Assembly (NCBI RefSeq): GCF_002866025.1
Contig: NZ_LNDE01000003.1
Location: 1 to 64,000 of the forward strand
Source of the DNA: Thermotoga sp. KOL6
GTDB lineage: Bacteria > Thermotogota > Thermotogae > Thermotogales > Thermotogaceae
Length of the DNA stretch: 64,000 nt
Reading direction: 5' to 3'
Part shown: piece after piece, positions 1 through 8,686 of the stretch
How the letters are laid out: each line of letters starts with the position of its first letter
Position numbering within the stretch: position 1 is the first letter of the stretch
Notes under the pieces: model-generated
What the model was told of the DNA's origin: nothing
Databases searched by the model: none
Seen by the model: only the letters and a program-made list of their open reading frames with translations
Made by a program: the position numbers and the translations under genes

Positions 1-583
1 GTATCCCGTAACCGCTTTCGCTTGCTTTTCCTTCCTCTACTATGGTTTTCCACAGCTCCGAACCTTCGGCAAGGGAAACACCTAAAGCTACCAACCCAGA
101 AGGTTCTGAACCGAAGGTGGTCACCCCTTCCATGAACATAAGAACAGGCTTTCCTTCAATAGAAATCGGGACAATTAAAGACACTTTCCCAGATTGCTTC
201 AACAGATCCAGATACTTGGAATATTCTTCGTAATCCTTCTCTACAAGCTTTTCAGGAAGAACTAAATATGCCGAACTGCTCATTTCATCAACCACTATTC
301 CTAATTGAATGGTACTTGAAGCATCTTGAAGAATGGTTCGGAGGTTGGAAGCAACGGAGTACCCTCCTATAAGAGAGCTCCCAACGATTGTTTTCAAGTA
401 TCCACTGACTTCTTTAAACTTTTGGGAAACATACTTAGCAAGTGAGGAGACTGACTTTTCGGAAAACTCTTTTGTGTTGTTAATCAAAAGTTTTGAAGTG
501 CTCCTTTGAACAAAATAGAAACTGACAACAAACGAAAGAATGACAACTACCATAACCAGAAGAACTCTCGACCTGACTTTCAC
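1..583 (-). CDS. Methyl-accepting chemotaxis protein, N-terminal part (cut by window edge)
   Basis: Only the N-terminal ~194 residues are present; the gene runs off the left edge. An N-terminal membrane helix of about 18 hydrophobic residues is followed by an extracellular-looking sensor region. This is the layout of a transmembrane chemoreceptor, but the methylation and signalling domains lie outside the window, so the family call rests on this layout and on position next to the laminarinase gene (a chemoreceptor gene precedes it in T. maritima, from memory). The ATG at 587-589 touches the GGGGAG ribosome site with no spacing; the in-frame GTG at 581-583 has about 7 bases and is the better start. 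The ligand cannot be read from sequence; the neighbours make a glucan sugar possible but unproven. Confidence 0.7.
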   Translation of the reverse strand, partial: MKVRSRVLLVMVVVILSFVVSFYFVQRSTSKLLINNTKEFSEKSVSSLAKYVSQKFKEVSGYLKTIVGSSLIGGYSVASNLRTILQDASSTIQLGIVVDEMSSSAYLVLPEKLVEKDYEEYSKYLDLLKQSGKVSLIVPISIEGKPVLMFMEGVTTFGSEPSGLVALGVSLAEGSELWKTIVEEGKASESGYGI

Positions 584-615
584 ATTCATCTCCCCTTTTT
601 TTATTTCTATGGAAA

Positions 616-646
616 GTACCCGGTGGCACTAACAACCACCGGGTAC
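616..646 (-). terminator. GC-rich hairpin after the laminarinase gene
   Basis: An 11-bp perfect stem (616-626 with 636-646) with a 9-base loop lies between the laminarinase stop and the chemoreceptor start. On the minus strand it is followed by TTTCC, not a long T run, so it is either a weak terminator or a 3'-end stabiliser with read-through into the chemoreceptor gene. Confidence 0.55.
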
Positions 647-662
647 GGTTACCACCTTATTA

Positions 663-2594
663 TCACCGAGCTGGTGTAATACTGACATCATCGAAATAGA
701 TCGTTGTAGGAGTATGCAGGCCAAGTTCAAAACTGATCTGAACAATCTCGTCCGCATCGCTGGGATGGGTGTAGGTGAAGGTAAAGGTTTGCCATTCGTT
801 AGTGAGCTGCACTGTCTTTGCAAAGTAATTAGTCCATGGATCGTGATTTTGAAGGATCTTTACATTTATCGGTCTAGGCACATCTGCTTTTGCTTTGAAA
901 GAAATGGTGTATGTTTTCCCAGGATACAAACCTATCCACTGGTTGAATTGTATGTGCCAGGTATCCGTTCCAGAATCCTCAACGGTGATATAAGCGTAAC
1001 CATTTTTTACACCGTAATCAGACACACGTGCCCCACTTATTCCGTAATTTCCAGCTTGCCAGATGAACCACTCATCTGGATTGTTGGCCTGATCGTTAAC
1101 TATAGGTTCATCAAAGGTTCCGTTGTTTATCGATTCGTATGTCACTTCGTGCCCTTGTGATTTTCTATACTTAATTTCATACCCACAATTGTCTACTTCG
1201 CCCGTGATTTTTTCCGGATTCATATCTTTGTAGACCCTTATGTAATCTATGTACATTCTCTGTGGAAACTGGGTTGTATTGTCTGGGTAGCCAGGCCAAT
1301 ATCCTCCCACAGCAACGTTCACAATCAAGAAAAATGGATGGTCGAAGACCCACTCAAGACCAAGTTCTTCCAATTCGTCTTTGCTGAGAACATGATATAG
1401 CTGACCATCTACATACCACTCAACTTCGTCTTCGTCCCACTCAATTGAAAAGACATGGAAATCTTCCGAAAAATCAGGGACTCCTTCAGGTAGCTTATAG
1501 GCTACACTTATACTTGCTCCGCCTGAATATCCCGGACCGTGCGCTGTTCCATAGACTGTTCTAGTGTCATGGCCCAACATTTCCATAATGTCGATCTCAC
1601 CACAAGCGGGCCATCCCACTTCACCTATGTTGTTTCCAAGCATCCATAATGCAGGCCATATACCCTTCCCTTTGGGAAGCTTTGCTCTTATTTCTATCTT
1701 TCCATACTTTATCTCAAATTTGCCCTCTGTGGTCATTCTAGCAGACGTATAATCGTAAGTACCATACTCGTCTGTGACTTGTTCTTTCCTCGCTTCTATG
1801 ACCAAACATCCGTTCTCAACGAACGCGTTTCTATCTGTATAGTACTCGAGCTCCCCGTTTCCCCATCCGGGAATACCCTTTGCATGGCCGTTACCTATTT
1901 CAAAATTCCACACGTTTGGATCTACCACACCATCGTCAAATTCCTGACTCCAAACAAGCTGCCAATCCTCCACTTTATCCTCGTCCTCCTCCGTGTAAAT
2001 CTCGTTCTCTTCTCCACTCACTTTAAGAACTCCCACATCTTCCATAACAACGTCATCAATCCAAATCGTTCCCACCTGTTTTCCAAGCTGAAATTCAAAA
2101 CGCGCATTGGGATCAGTTTCTTGTCTCATGACAAATTCGAATTCATAAGTTTGCCAGTCCGTTCCAAGCTCGAACACCATTCCACCGGATTCGTCTGTTC
2201 CCGGATTGTAGGCAGGCCATCCTCTTCCTGCTGTCCCACCTATCTTGACACCTATGTTTCGCTTAATCGAGGATTTTGCCCTGAAAGAAACTCTGTACTT
2301 GTGAAGTTTTTCAACGAGAATGGGAGATTGAAGAAGCTGGACAGACCATGTATGATCTCCTCCTCTCGAGATTTCCACCACAAGGACACCGTTTTCCACA
2401 CGAGCTGTTCCCTCACCGTTGGAATTCGTGAAGAATACCCAGTTACTGTGCGTGTCTATGGAACCATCTGCAGCCGGCGGTTCAACATCAACTCCCGCAA
2501 TGAATATGGGCTCATCAAAAGAGGAATTCCCAAGGATATTTTGTGCTAAGAAAACAACGGGGATCATCAACAAAGCAAAAACTAGCTTTTTCAT
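663..2594 (-). CDS. lam16A: Secreted laminarinase, GH16 endo-1,3-beta-glucanase with two CBMs
   Basis: Hydrolyses beta-1,3-glucan (laminarin) outside the cell. The 643-residue protein has a signal peptide (about 1-20), an N-terminal CBM4/9-type carbohydrate-binding module (about 25-190), a short acidic linker (about 195-210), the GH16 catalytic domain (about 212-460) and a second CBM4/9-like module (about 490-640). The GH16 signature EIDIME gives the nucleophile Glu333 and acid/base Glu338. A longer frame adds ten residues, but the ATG at 2592-2594 has a strong GAGGAGG site and begins a classical MKKLVFALLM signal, so it was chosen. It is the last gene of the beta-glucan operon, 19 bases after bglB. 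Same domain order and length as the T. maritima laminarinase, from memory. Confidence 0.95.
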   Translation of the reverse strand: MKKLVFALLMIPVVFLAQNILGNSSFDEPIFIAGVDVEPPAADGSIDTHSNWVFFTNSNGEGTARVENGVLVVEISRGGDHTWSVQLLQSPILVEKLHKYRVSFRAKSSIKRNIGVKIGGTAGRGWPAYNPGTDESGGMVFELGTDWQTYEFEFVMRQETDPNARFEFQLGKQVGTIWIDDVVMEDVGVLKVSGEENEIYTEEDEDKVEDWQLVWSQEFDDGVVDPNVWNFEIGNGHAKGIPGWGNGELEYYTDRNAFVENGCLVIEARKEQVTDEYGTYDYTSARMTTEGKFEIKYGKIEIRAKLPKGKGIWPALWMLGNNIGEVGWPACGEIDIMEMLGHDTRTVYGTAHGPGYSGGASISVAYKLPEGVPDFSEDFHVFSIEWDEDEVEWYVDGQLYHVLSKDELEELGLEWVFDHPFFLIVNVAVGGYWPGYPDNTTQFPQRMYIDYIRVYKDMNPEKITGEVDNCGYEIKYRKSQGHEVTYESINNGTFDEPIVNDQANNPDEWFIWQAGNYGISGARVSDYGVKNGYAYITVEDSGTDTWHIQFNQWIGLYPGKTYTISFKAKADVPRPINVKILQNHDPWTNYFAKTVQLTNEWQTFTFTYTHPSDADEIVQISFELGLHTPTTIYFDDVSITPAR

Positions 2595-2613
2595 ACTTTC
2601 TACCTCCTCATCT

Positions 2614-4779
2614 TCACATCCCAAATTTTCTTTCCTCTTCTATTTTGAACATATCCTTCAATCTTATATCTCTCGAGGAGGCTCCAATCCTTACTTCGTA
2701 TTCACCTTCTTCCACAATCCATCCGTTTCCATCGAAACTGGCAAGATCTCTGATAGGTATCCCAACGGAGATTGTCTCAGATTCTCCCGGATTCAATTCT
2801 TTGGTCTTGTAGAAAGCCTTGAGTTCCTGCAAAGGTTTGTCTATCTTTCCCTTAGGAGCTTTGATATAAACCTGAGAAACTTCTTTTCCTGACCTTTCAC
2901 CAACATTGGTGATGGTGTAAGAAACTTTCAGTAAGTCGTTTTCAAGAGAAACTTTCAGGTTTCCATACTCGAATTTCGTGTATGAGAGACCATAACCGAA
3001 TTCATAAGCTGGTTCCACCCCAAAAGTATCGTAATATCTGTATCCAACGTAGATATCCTCTTCATAAACGACTTTCAGTGGATTGTCTCTCGGTTCTCCA
3101 GGGAAAGTCCAAGACGGAACATCATGATAATCTTTCGGGAACGTAGTAGGTAATTTTCCAGATGGGTTTGCTTCCCCACTCAAAACGTCCGCCACTATCC
3201 TTCCCATTTCCTGACCTGCTTGCCAGACGAGAAGAATTCCATCCACTAAATCTCTCCAACTTGCGATTTCAATTGGACTACCAATGTTGAGCAAAACGAC
3301 TACCTTCTTTCCAAACTCGTGGAACTCTCGGGATACCGTTTGAATGAGTTCCATTTCGTCGTCAGAGAGATAGAAATCTCCTTTTATCGGTTTTCTATCG
3401 TATCCTTCACCGGAAATTCTGCTGATCACAATTACTGCAACATCGTTCTTCTTCGCTATCTTCTTTATCTCTCTTTCGGAAAGAAAATTCTCGGGAAGCT
3501 TAGGCTTTATAACCGTTCCCCAAGAATCTGTTCTCGGTTTGTACTCTTCGGTTTCTCTCATTTTCTTAATATACTCTTTGTAACTGTTTACCAACTCTCC
3601 GTCGAGTTTCAAACCTCTTTCTTCCATTCCTTCAAGAATGGAAATGGTGTACCTCGGGTGAGTGTCTCCACTTCCAGTTCCACCTTTTACGGTCTCTATC
3701 TGACCCGTTCCAAAAAGAGCTATGGGAGTACCTTCAATCAACGGCAACACATTCTCGTTTTTGAGAAGAACAACCCCTTCTAATCCTGCCTTATAAGCAA
3801 TCTTTGCGTGTGCGTCTAAGTTCGGTTTGTTAGAATATTTGTATCCTTTGAAAGAGGGAGCATTCATGAGAACCTTTAAAATGTTTCTCACACATTCGTC
3901 GAGAACTTCTTCACTCAATTTACCCTCTTTCAATGCTTCTTGAATCTCTTCTATTTCGTCTCTTCTTTCGGTGTTCACTTGATACACCTTTCCCGGCATT
4001 ATGAGATCGTTCCCGGCTTTGAGCTGCTCCACAGGATTGTCTCCCGCGTACCAATCACTCATCACAAAACCTTCAAAACCCCATTCTTTTCTCAACACCT
4101 TTTTTAATAGCCATTCACTTTGAGAGCAGTATTTACCGTTCAATTTGTTGTAAGCACTCATTACACTCCAAGGTTTTCCTTTTTTAACAGCGATCTCAAA
4201 ACCTTTCAAATACACTTCTCTTAAAGCCCTTTCAGAAACGATGGTATCCACGATCATTCTGTTGGTTTCTTGATTGTTCGCCACAAAATGCTTTATGCAC
4301 GCACCAACCCCCTGCGATTGAACCCCCCTCACAAAGGCAGAAGCCAACTCCCCCGAAAGAACAGGATCCTCAGAGTAATACTCGAAATTTCTACCACACA
4401 ATGGATTTCTGTGTATGTTCATAGCAGGTGCAAGAAGAACGTCTACTCCGTATTCTCTCGTTTCTTCCCCCATCGCCTTTCCAACTTCCTCAAGCAACTC
4501 TTTGTTCCAAGTGGAAGCAAGCATGATCTCCACAGGAAAAGCTGTCGTATAATAGGTGTTGTCATCACCTTCACGCGTTGGATTTATTCTGAGTCCTGCC
4601 GGTCCGTCTGCAAGAACAAACGCCGGTATTCCAAGCCTCGGTATCGGATGAGTTTCTCCAGCCGCACCTGCTACCCTTGAGTGAGGATTCCCAAAAAGTC
4701 CTGGGAGTCCCACTCCTACAACAAGTTTTATTTTCTCTTCTAAAGTAAGCTGAGAAACAATTTCATTCACCTTTTCCAT
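2614..4779 (-). CDS. bglB: Beta-glucosidase, glycoside hydrolase family 3
   Basis: Cleaves terminal beta-glucosyl residues from imported gluco-oligosaccharides such as laminaribiose and cellobiose. There is no signal peptide, so it acts in the cytoplasm. The 721-residue protein has the GH3 (alpha/beta)8 domain (about 1-310), the alpha/beta sandwich domain (about 320-540) and a C-terminal fibronectin III-like domain (about 600-710). The motif VMSDWYAG places the nucleophile at Asp242, and KHF (163-165) with RNFEYYSEDP (130-139) gives the substrate pocket. Length and Asp242 agree with the structurally studied T. neapolitana Bgl3B, as remembered. The ATG overlaps the upstream small membrane protein gene by 17 bases, so the two are probably translated together. 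Confidence 0.95.
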   Translation of the reverse strand: MEKVNEIVSQLTLEEKIKLVVGVGLPGLFGNPHSRVAGAAGETHPIPRLGIPAFVLADGPAGLRINPTREGDDNTYYTTAFPVEIMLASTWNKELLEEVGKAMGEETREYGVDVLLAPAMNIHRNPLCGRNFEYYSEDPVLSGELASAFVRGVQSQGVGACIKHFVANNQETNRMIVDTIVSERALREVYLKGFEIAVKKGKPWSVMSAYNKLNGKYCSQSEWLLKKVLRKEWGFEGFVMSDWYAGDNPVEQLKAGNDLIMPGKVYQVNTERRDEIEEIQEALKEGKLSEEVLDECVRNILKVLMNAPSFKGYKYSNKPNLDAHAKIAYKAGLEGVVLLKNENVLPLIEGTPIALFGTGQIETVKGGTGSGDTHPRYTISILEGMEERGLKLDGELVNSYKEYIKKMRETEEYKPRTDSWGTVIKPKLPENFLSEREIKKIAKKNDVAVIVISRISGEGYDRKPIKGDFYLSDDEMELIQTVSREFHEFGKKVVVLLNIGSPIEIASWRDLVDGILLVWQAGQEMGRIVADVLSGEANPSGKLPTTFPKDYHDVPSWTFPGEPRDNPLKVVYEEDIYVGYRYYDTFGVEPAYEFGYGLSYTKFEYGNLKVSLENDLLKVSYTITNVGERSGKEVSQVYIKAPKGKIDKPLQELKAFYKTKELNPGESETISVGIPIRDLASFDGNGWIVEEGEYEVRIGASSRDIRLKDMFKIEEERKFGM

Positions 4780-4969
4780 TATCTTTTTCCCTCCTTTTCC
4801 TCTCCTTGAGCACTATGAAAAACAAGCAAGGAACAGTGAAAACAATCAAGCCAAGGTTCAAATAAAACTCAAGAGGTCTGATGCCTCGCCAGATGTAATA
4901 GGCAAGAACCATCATCTCAAGAATCAAAGCCCAAGAAAGGATAGTTATTACCGCTCGCGTGAACATCAC
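4763..4969 (-). CDS. Small two-helix membrane protein in the beta-glucan operon
   Basis: A 68-residue protein with two hydrophobic segments (about 5-27 and 36-54) and a strongly basic tail (KERKRREK). No family recognised. It overlaps the upstream ABC ATPase gene by 4 bases and bglB by 17 bases, so it is co-translated with sugar uptake and hydrolysis genes. The start is GTG (4967-4969) immediately followed by ATG (4964-4966); either could be used. A role as a small transporter accessory is a guess from position only. Confidence 0.75.
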   Translation of the reverse strand: MMFTRAVITILSWALILEMMVLAYYIWRGIRPLEFYLNLGLIVFTVPCLFFIVLKERKRREKDNGKGE

Positions 4970-5772
4970 AGATCCTCCAGTTTTCTGTACAACTTGGGGA
5001 TACTACCAACAAGAATTTTCGTGTATTCATGGGAAGGTTCGAGAACCACTTTATCAGGATGTCCTCTTTCTACTATCTCTCCTTCTTTCATAACGAATAT
5101 GTTGTCTGAAACGTAATAAGCAAGCCCAAGATCGTGCGTAATGAATATAATAGACGTTCCCTGTTCTTCTCTAAGTTCCTCAAGAAGTTTGATAATTCCT
5201 CCTCTCGAAGAAGCGTCTATCATGGAAGTTGGCTCGTCTGCAACTATCAAAAGAGGCTTTAAAATCCAACACCTAGCGATCATGATTCTCTGTTTTTGCC
5301 CGCCAGAAATCTGATGGGGATATTTTCCCAGTACATCCTTTGGATCTATTCCCACCCTGAAAAGGGATTCTTTTATGAGTTCAAGCGCTTCCTTTTTGTT
5401 CGAAGGCTTCTTTTCAAGGAGGTTTATCGCCTGCCAAAGGGTCCTTTCAACGGGATAAAAGGGATTGTAACTTGCAAATGGATCTTGGAACACAGCATGA
5501 ACTTTCCTACGGAAATCCACAAGAGACTCTCTATCTTTCAAATCCTTCCATATGTCCTTACCCTCAAAGCGAATTTCTCCAGAGGTTGGTGGAAGAAGCC
5601 TCAGAATCATCTTCGCAGTCGTTGTTTTTCCGGATCCGCTTTCTCCCACCAAAGAGACAATCTCTCTTTCTTTAACCTCAAAAGAGACATTCTTCACCGC
5701 TTCTACATACCTCTTGGAGAAAAATCCCAACGAGAAAATCTTCGTAAGATTTCTTACTTCTAACCTGCTCAT
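4966..5772 (-). CDS. Opp/Dpp-type ABC transporter ATPase (OppF-like), sugar uptake
   Basis: One of two ATPases powering the oligosaccharide importer of this locus. The 268-residue protein has Walker A GESGSGKT, signature SGGQKQR, Walker B LLIVADEP and the switch histidine in FITHD. The ATG at 5770-5772 was chosen because GGAGGAGA lies 5 bases upstream and it forms an ATGA overlap with the preceding gene; a 9-residue extension upstream would include that ribosome site. The C-terminal extension is short for the OppF class. The T. maritima equivalent belongs to the bglEFGKL transporter (as BglL), from memory. Confidence 0.93.
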   Translation of the reverse strand: MSRLEVRNLTKIFSLGFFSKRYVEAVKNVSFEVKEREIVSLVGESGSGKTTTAKMILRLLPPTSGEIRFEGKDIWKDLKDRESLVDFRRKVHAVFQDPFASYNPFYPVERTLWQAINLLEKKPSNKKEALELIKESLFRVGIDPKDVLGKYPHQISGGQKQRIMIARCWILKPLLIVADEPTSMIDASSRGGIIKLLEELREEQGTSIIFITHDLGLAYYVSDNIFVMKEGEIVERGHPDKVVLEPSHEYTKILVGSIPKLYRKLEDL

Positions 5773-6761
5773 ATTCTCTCCTCCATGTACAACCAACATG
5801 CCACTCTTCTTCCAGGTTCTATCTCAACGAGAGGCGGCTCCTTTTCTTTGCAAATTTCCATTGCGTGAGGGCATCTTGGATGAAACCTACATCCCGACGG
5901 CGGATTTATGAGGTTTGGTGGAGCTCCCGGAATGGTGGTAATGCCCCTCTTCTTGACCTCCGGCTCCGGTGTTAGAACCGAGTTGAACAATCCCTGAGTG
6001 TACGGATGAAATGGTTTTTCTAAAAGGGCCTCCACAGGAGCAAATTCCACGATCTTTCCAGCGTACATAATGATCATTCTATCCGCGATTTGCCTCACCG
6101 TAGCAATATCGTGTGTGATGAAGATAATGCTTTTCACAACACCTTGCTTTTTCAACTGCATGAGAACCTTCAAAAGAACCTTTTGATTCACAACATCCAA
6201 TGCTGAAGTCGGCTCATCCGCTATCAGAAGACTTGGGTTCAATATGGTTGCAATCGCTATAACGGCTCTCTGCCTCATCCCACCACTGAGCTCGAATGGA
6301 TACCTTTTGATCCACATGGGTTTCAAACCAACCTCTTCGAATCTCTTTTTTACTTTTTCCAAAAGCTCGTTTTCATCTATTCCATGGGACTCAGCAAGAT
6401 GTTTTACATACTTTTCCATTCTGATAGTCGGCATCAACGCGTTCATAGCAGATTGGGGAATGATCGTAATCTCCTTTCCCCAAAATCTCTTCTTCACCTC
6501 GTCCCTCGTCATAGAGGAAATCTCCTCATACTTTCCGTTCACCTTCATAAAAATTTTCCCTTCAACCAAAGTGAGAGGCTTAACCATGTTCATGAATATC
6601 ACGTTCGAAAGCGTTGTTTTACCACAACCGGATTCTCCTACAACTCCTATGACCTCATCTTCTAATATTTCGAAAGAAACTCCGTCTACCGCTTTCACAG
6701 AAACCTTTTCCAATTTATAGTAAGCCCTTACGTTCTCCGCTTTCAGAAGAATTTCCTTCAT
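5769..6761 (-). CDS. Opp/Dpp-type ABC transporter ATPase (OppD-like), sugar uptake
   Basis: Partner ATPase of the downstream gene product. 330 residues with Walker A GESGCGKT, signature LSGGMRQR, Walker B LLIADEPTS, and the C-terminal cysteine-rich motif typical of OppD/DppD (PSGCRFHPRCPHA), which can carry an iron-sulfur cluster in some family members. The frame is open for 50 more codons upstream, but these overlap the permease gene; the ATG at 6759-6761 has GGAGG 5-6 bases upstream and lies 2 bases after the permease stop, so it is the start. Confidence 0.93.
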   Translation of the reverse strand: MKEILLKAENVRAYYKLEKVSVKAVDGVSFEILEDEVIGVVGESGCGKTTLSNVIFMNMVKPLTLVEGKIFMKVNGKYEEISSMTRDEVKKRFWGKEITIIPQSAMNALMPTIRMEKYVKHLAESHGIDENELLEKVKKRFEEVGLKPMWIKRYPFELSGGMRQRAVIAIATILNPSLLIADEPTSALDVVNQKVLLKVLMQLKKQGVVKSIIFITHDIATVRQIADRMIIMYAGKIVEFAPVEALLEKPFHPYTQGLFNSVLTPEPEVKKRGITTIPGAPPNLINPPSGCRFHPRCPHAMEICKEKEPPLVEIEPGRRVACWLYMEERI

Positions 6762-6763
6762 GT

Positions 6764-7606
6764 TCACTCCTCCCTCAAGCGTGGATTGAAAACTTCGTCC
6801 ATTGCAGTGCTTATGACAAGCAAAGATGAGGTCAGTGCCACAATTGCAACTCCTGGTGGTACGAACCACCACCACAACCCTCTTCTCACAGCTTCCATTA
6901 AGACTGCCCACTGAAGCATGAGCCCAAGAGAAATTCCTTGTGTTGGTCCAAGACCTATCAAACTCAAACCAGCCTCTCCCATTATTCCGCCGTTTATGAA
7001 AAGAACGAAGGACATGAAAGCGTAAGTCGCTATAGTGGGAATCAGATCTTCTATTACAAGCCTAAGGTCTGAATACCCAGCCATTACCGAGAGGTACACA
7101 TACTCTCTAGACATCACACTCATGAGTTGCGCTCTTATCGCCCTTGCAAACCACGGCCATTGAAACAAACCCAATATGACCGCAACCATTTCTATGCTTC
7201 GAACTTTCAAGTAACTCGCTATCAGGATTGCGATTAGAATGGAAGGAGTAGTTAGTACTATGTTCGTTAAAGCCATTAAAGTGTCGTCGACGATACCTCC
7301 CTTAACTGCTGAAAAACTACCTATGATTGTTCCTATTACGAGAGAGATAATAGCAGCCAGAAATCCTATGTAGAGAGAAGAACGTATTCCATGCAGGAGT
7401 TGAGCAAGTATATCTCTTCCATAAGTATCTGTTCCAAGCGGATGAGTTAATGAAGGTGGTTGTTCGACATCCCATGTCATTTCCGTTGGATCAACTCTGT
7501 AGAAAACTGGTCCAAAAATTCCCAGGAATAGGAATAACAAGAAAATTGAGAATCCTATTATGAATTTCTTGTTTTTGAAAAGAGGTCTTATCATCGCCGA
7601 AAACAT
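6764..7606 (-). CDS. Opp/Dpp-type ABC permease (OppC-like), sugar uptake
   Basis: Inner-membrane channel subunit, 280 residues, with an N-terminal helix (about 14-33) and the DppC-type core. The binding-protein-dependent permease loop is seen around residues 170-200 and the HPLGTDTYGRDI motif of the OppC/DppC class near residue 50. The ATG has GGAGG 8 bases upstream and lies directly after the stop of the partner permease (3 bases between). It pairs with the upstream OppB-like protein. Confidence 0.92.
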   Translation of the reverse strand: MFSAMIRPLFKNKKFIIGFSIFLLFLFLGIFGPVFYRVDPTEMTWDVEQPPSLTHPLGTDTYGRDILAQLLHGIRSSLYIGFLAAIISLVIGTIIGSFSAVKGGIVDDTLMALTNIVLTTPSILIAILIASYLKVRSIEMVAVILGLFQWPWFARAIRAQLMSVMSREYVYLSVMAGYSDLRLVIEDLIPTIATYAFMSFVLFINGGIMGEAGLSLIGLGPTQGISLGLMLQWAVLMEAVRRGLWWWFVPPGVAIVALTSSLLVISTAMDEVFNPRLREE

Positions 7607-7609
7607 ATC

Positions 7610-8626
7610 TCATGCCTCCTGTCCTATTCTTATTCTTGGATCTATCAAGGCGTAGAGGAAGTCCACCACAAAATTGGCAATGTAGATAGACGCGATAAGA
7701 ATCACAAAGATCCCCTGAATCAACGGATAATCAAGCGTAGTTAAAGCTCTAAACAACAGATATCCCGTTCCGGGATAATTGAACACGATCTCAGTAATCA
7801 GAGCGCCTCCCAATGCTCCCCCCAAACTTAAAGCGAGTCCTGTTATTTGTGGGAGAAGAGAATTCCTGAACACATATCTGAAAATCCTTCTGTCTTTCAT
7901 TCCTAAGTACTCAGAAAACATAGCATAATCGCTTCCAAGCTCGTATATGACCATAAGCCTCATTCCGATTGCCCAGCCACCCATAGCAGAAACGACTATC
8001 GACAGGAAGGGAAGGATGTAATGTTTTGCCACATCTATGAAGAAAGACCAGCTGAGACTTGGAATGGTACCCTGGGAGTAAGCACCTTGAACAGGTAGCC
8101 AGTTGAGCTTCACACCGAAAAAGAAGATAAAAATCATTCCGAGCCAGTAGTACGGTATTTGAGACAATATGAGCGATGCCGTAAGAACACCTTTATCTAT
8201 CCATGTGTTTCTTCTGTAAGCAGCCCACGCCCCAAGACTGTTTCCAAGGATCCATGCCACAATCGTTGCTGGAAGCAAAAGCGCTAACGTCCACGGTATA
8301 ACAGGTATGATCAGGTCTATCACCTTTCTGGGGTAATAAGTAATCGACGTTCCAAGATCTCCTCTTAATGCCTTCCCAATGAACTCAATGTATTGAATAT
8401 ACAACGGTTTTCCTAAACCGAATTCTTCCATCAAATTTCTTTCAGCCGCCCTTATCGCTTCAGGATTGGCTTGAGCGACTCTGGAAAGATTAGACAACAA
8501 TTGCGCCAAAGGATTTCCAGGTATAGCCCTTGGCAAAATAAATACGATCGTTGTCGCAACTATATAGGTAACTAAAAGAAAAATGAATCTTCTCAGAAGA
8601 TACTTGAGCATGGACTTTGATCCCAT
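7610..8626 (-). CDS. Opp/Dpp-type ABC permease (OppB-like), sugar uptake
   Basis: Inner-membrane subunit of 338 residues with six predicted helices, an N-terminal helix (about 12-32) and the DppB-class motif IPGNPLAQL. The start ATG is preceded by GGAGTGAG with about 6 bases of spacing. A GC hairpin separates it from the binding-protein gene upstream, which would lower its expression relative to that gene. Confidence 0.92.
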   Translation of the reverse strand: MGSKSMLKYLLRRFIFLLVTYIVATTIVFILPRAIPGNPLAQLLSNLSRVAQANPEAIRAAERNLMEEFGLGKPLYIQYIEFIGKALRGDLGTSITYYPRKVIDLIIPVIPWTLALLLPATIVAWILGNSLGAWAAYRRNTWIDKGVLTASLILSQIPYYWLGMIFIFFFGVKLNWLPVQGAYSQGTIPSLSWSFFIDVAKHYILPFLSIVVSAMGGWAIGMRLMVIYELGSDYAMFSEYLGMKDRRIFRYVFRNSLLPQITGLALSLGGALGGALITEIVFNYPGTGYLLFRALTTLDYPLIQGIFVILIASIYIANFVVDFLYALIDPRIRIGQEA

Positions 8627-8657
8627 CTATCTCTCACTCCCCGTTCAGTTTTTAAAA

Positions 8658-8679
8658 CCCCGGCCCCGAAGGACCGGGG
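8658..8679 (-). terminator. Attenuating hairpin between binding-protein and permease genes
   Basis: On the minus strand CCCCGGTCC, a TTCG tetraloop, GGGCCGGGG and then TTTTAAAA. The 9-bp stem has one G-T pair. It sits 8 bases after the binding-protein stop and about 30 bases before the permease start, where a partial terminator is expected to give more binding protein than permease. Confidence 0.75.
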
Positions 8680-8686
8680 GAGAAAA

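Noticed and set aside
1779-2549. Long open frame on the plus strand across the laminarinase gene
   Set aside because: It is antisense to a GH16 gene with intact catalytic and binding domains; no ribosome site or recognisable domain. The same applies to other long antisense frames over bglB, the ABC ATPases, obg and ligA.
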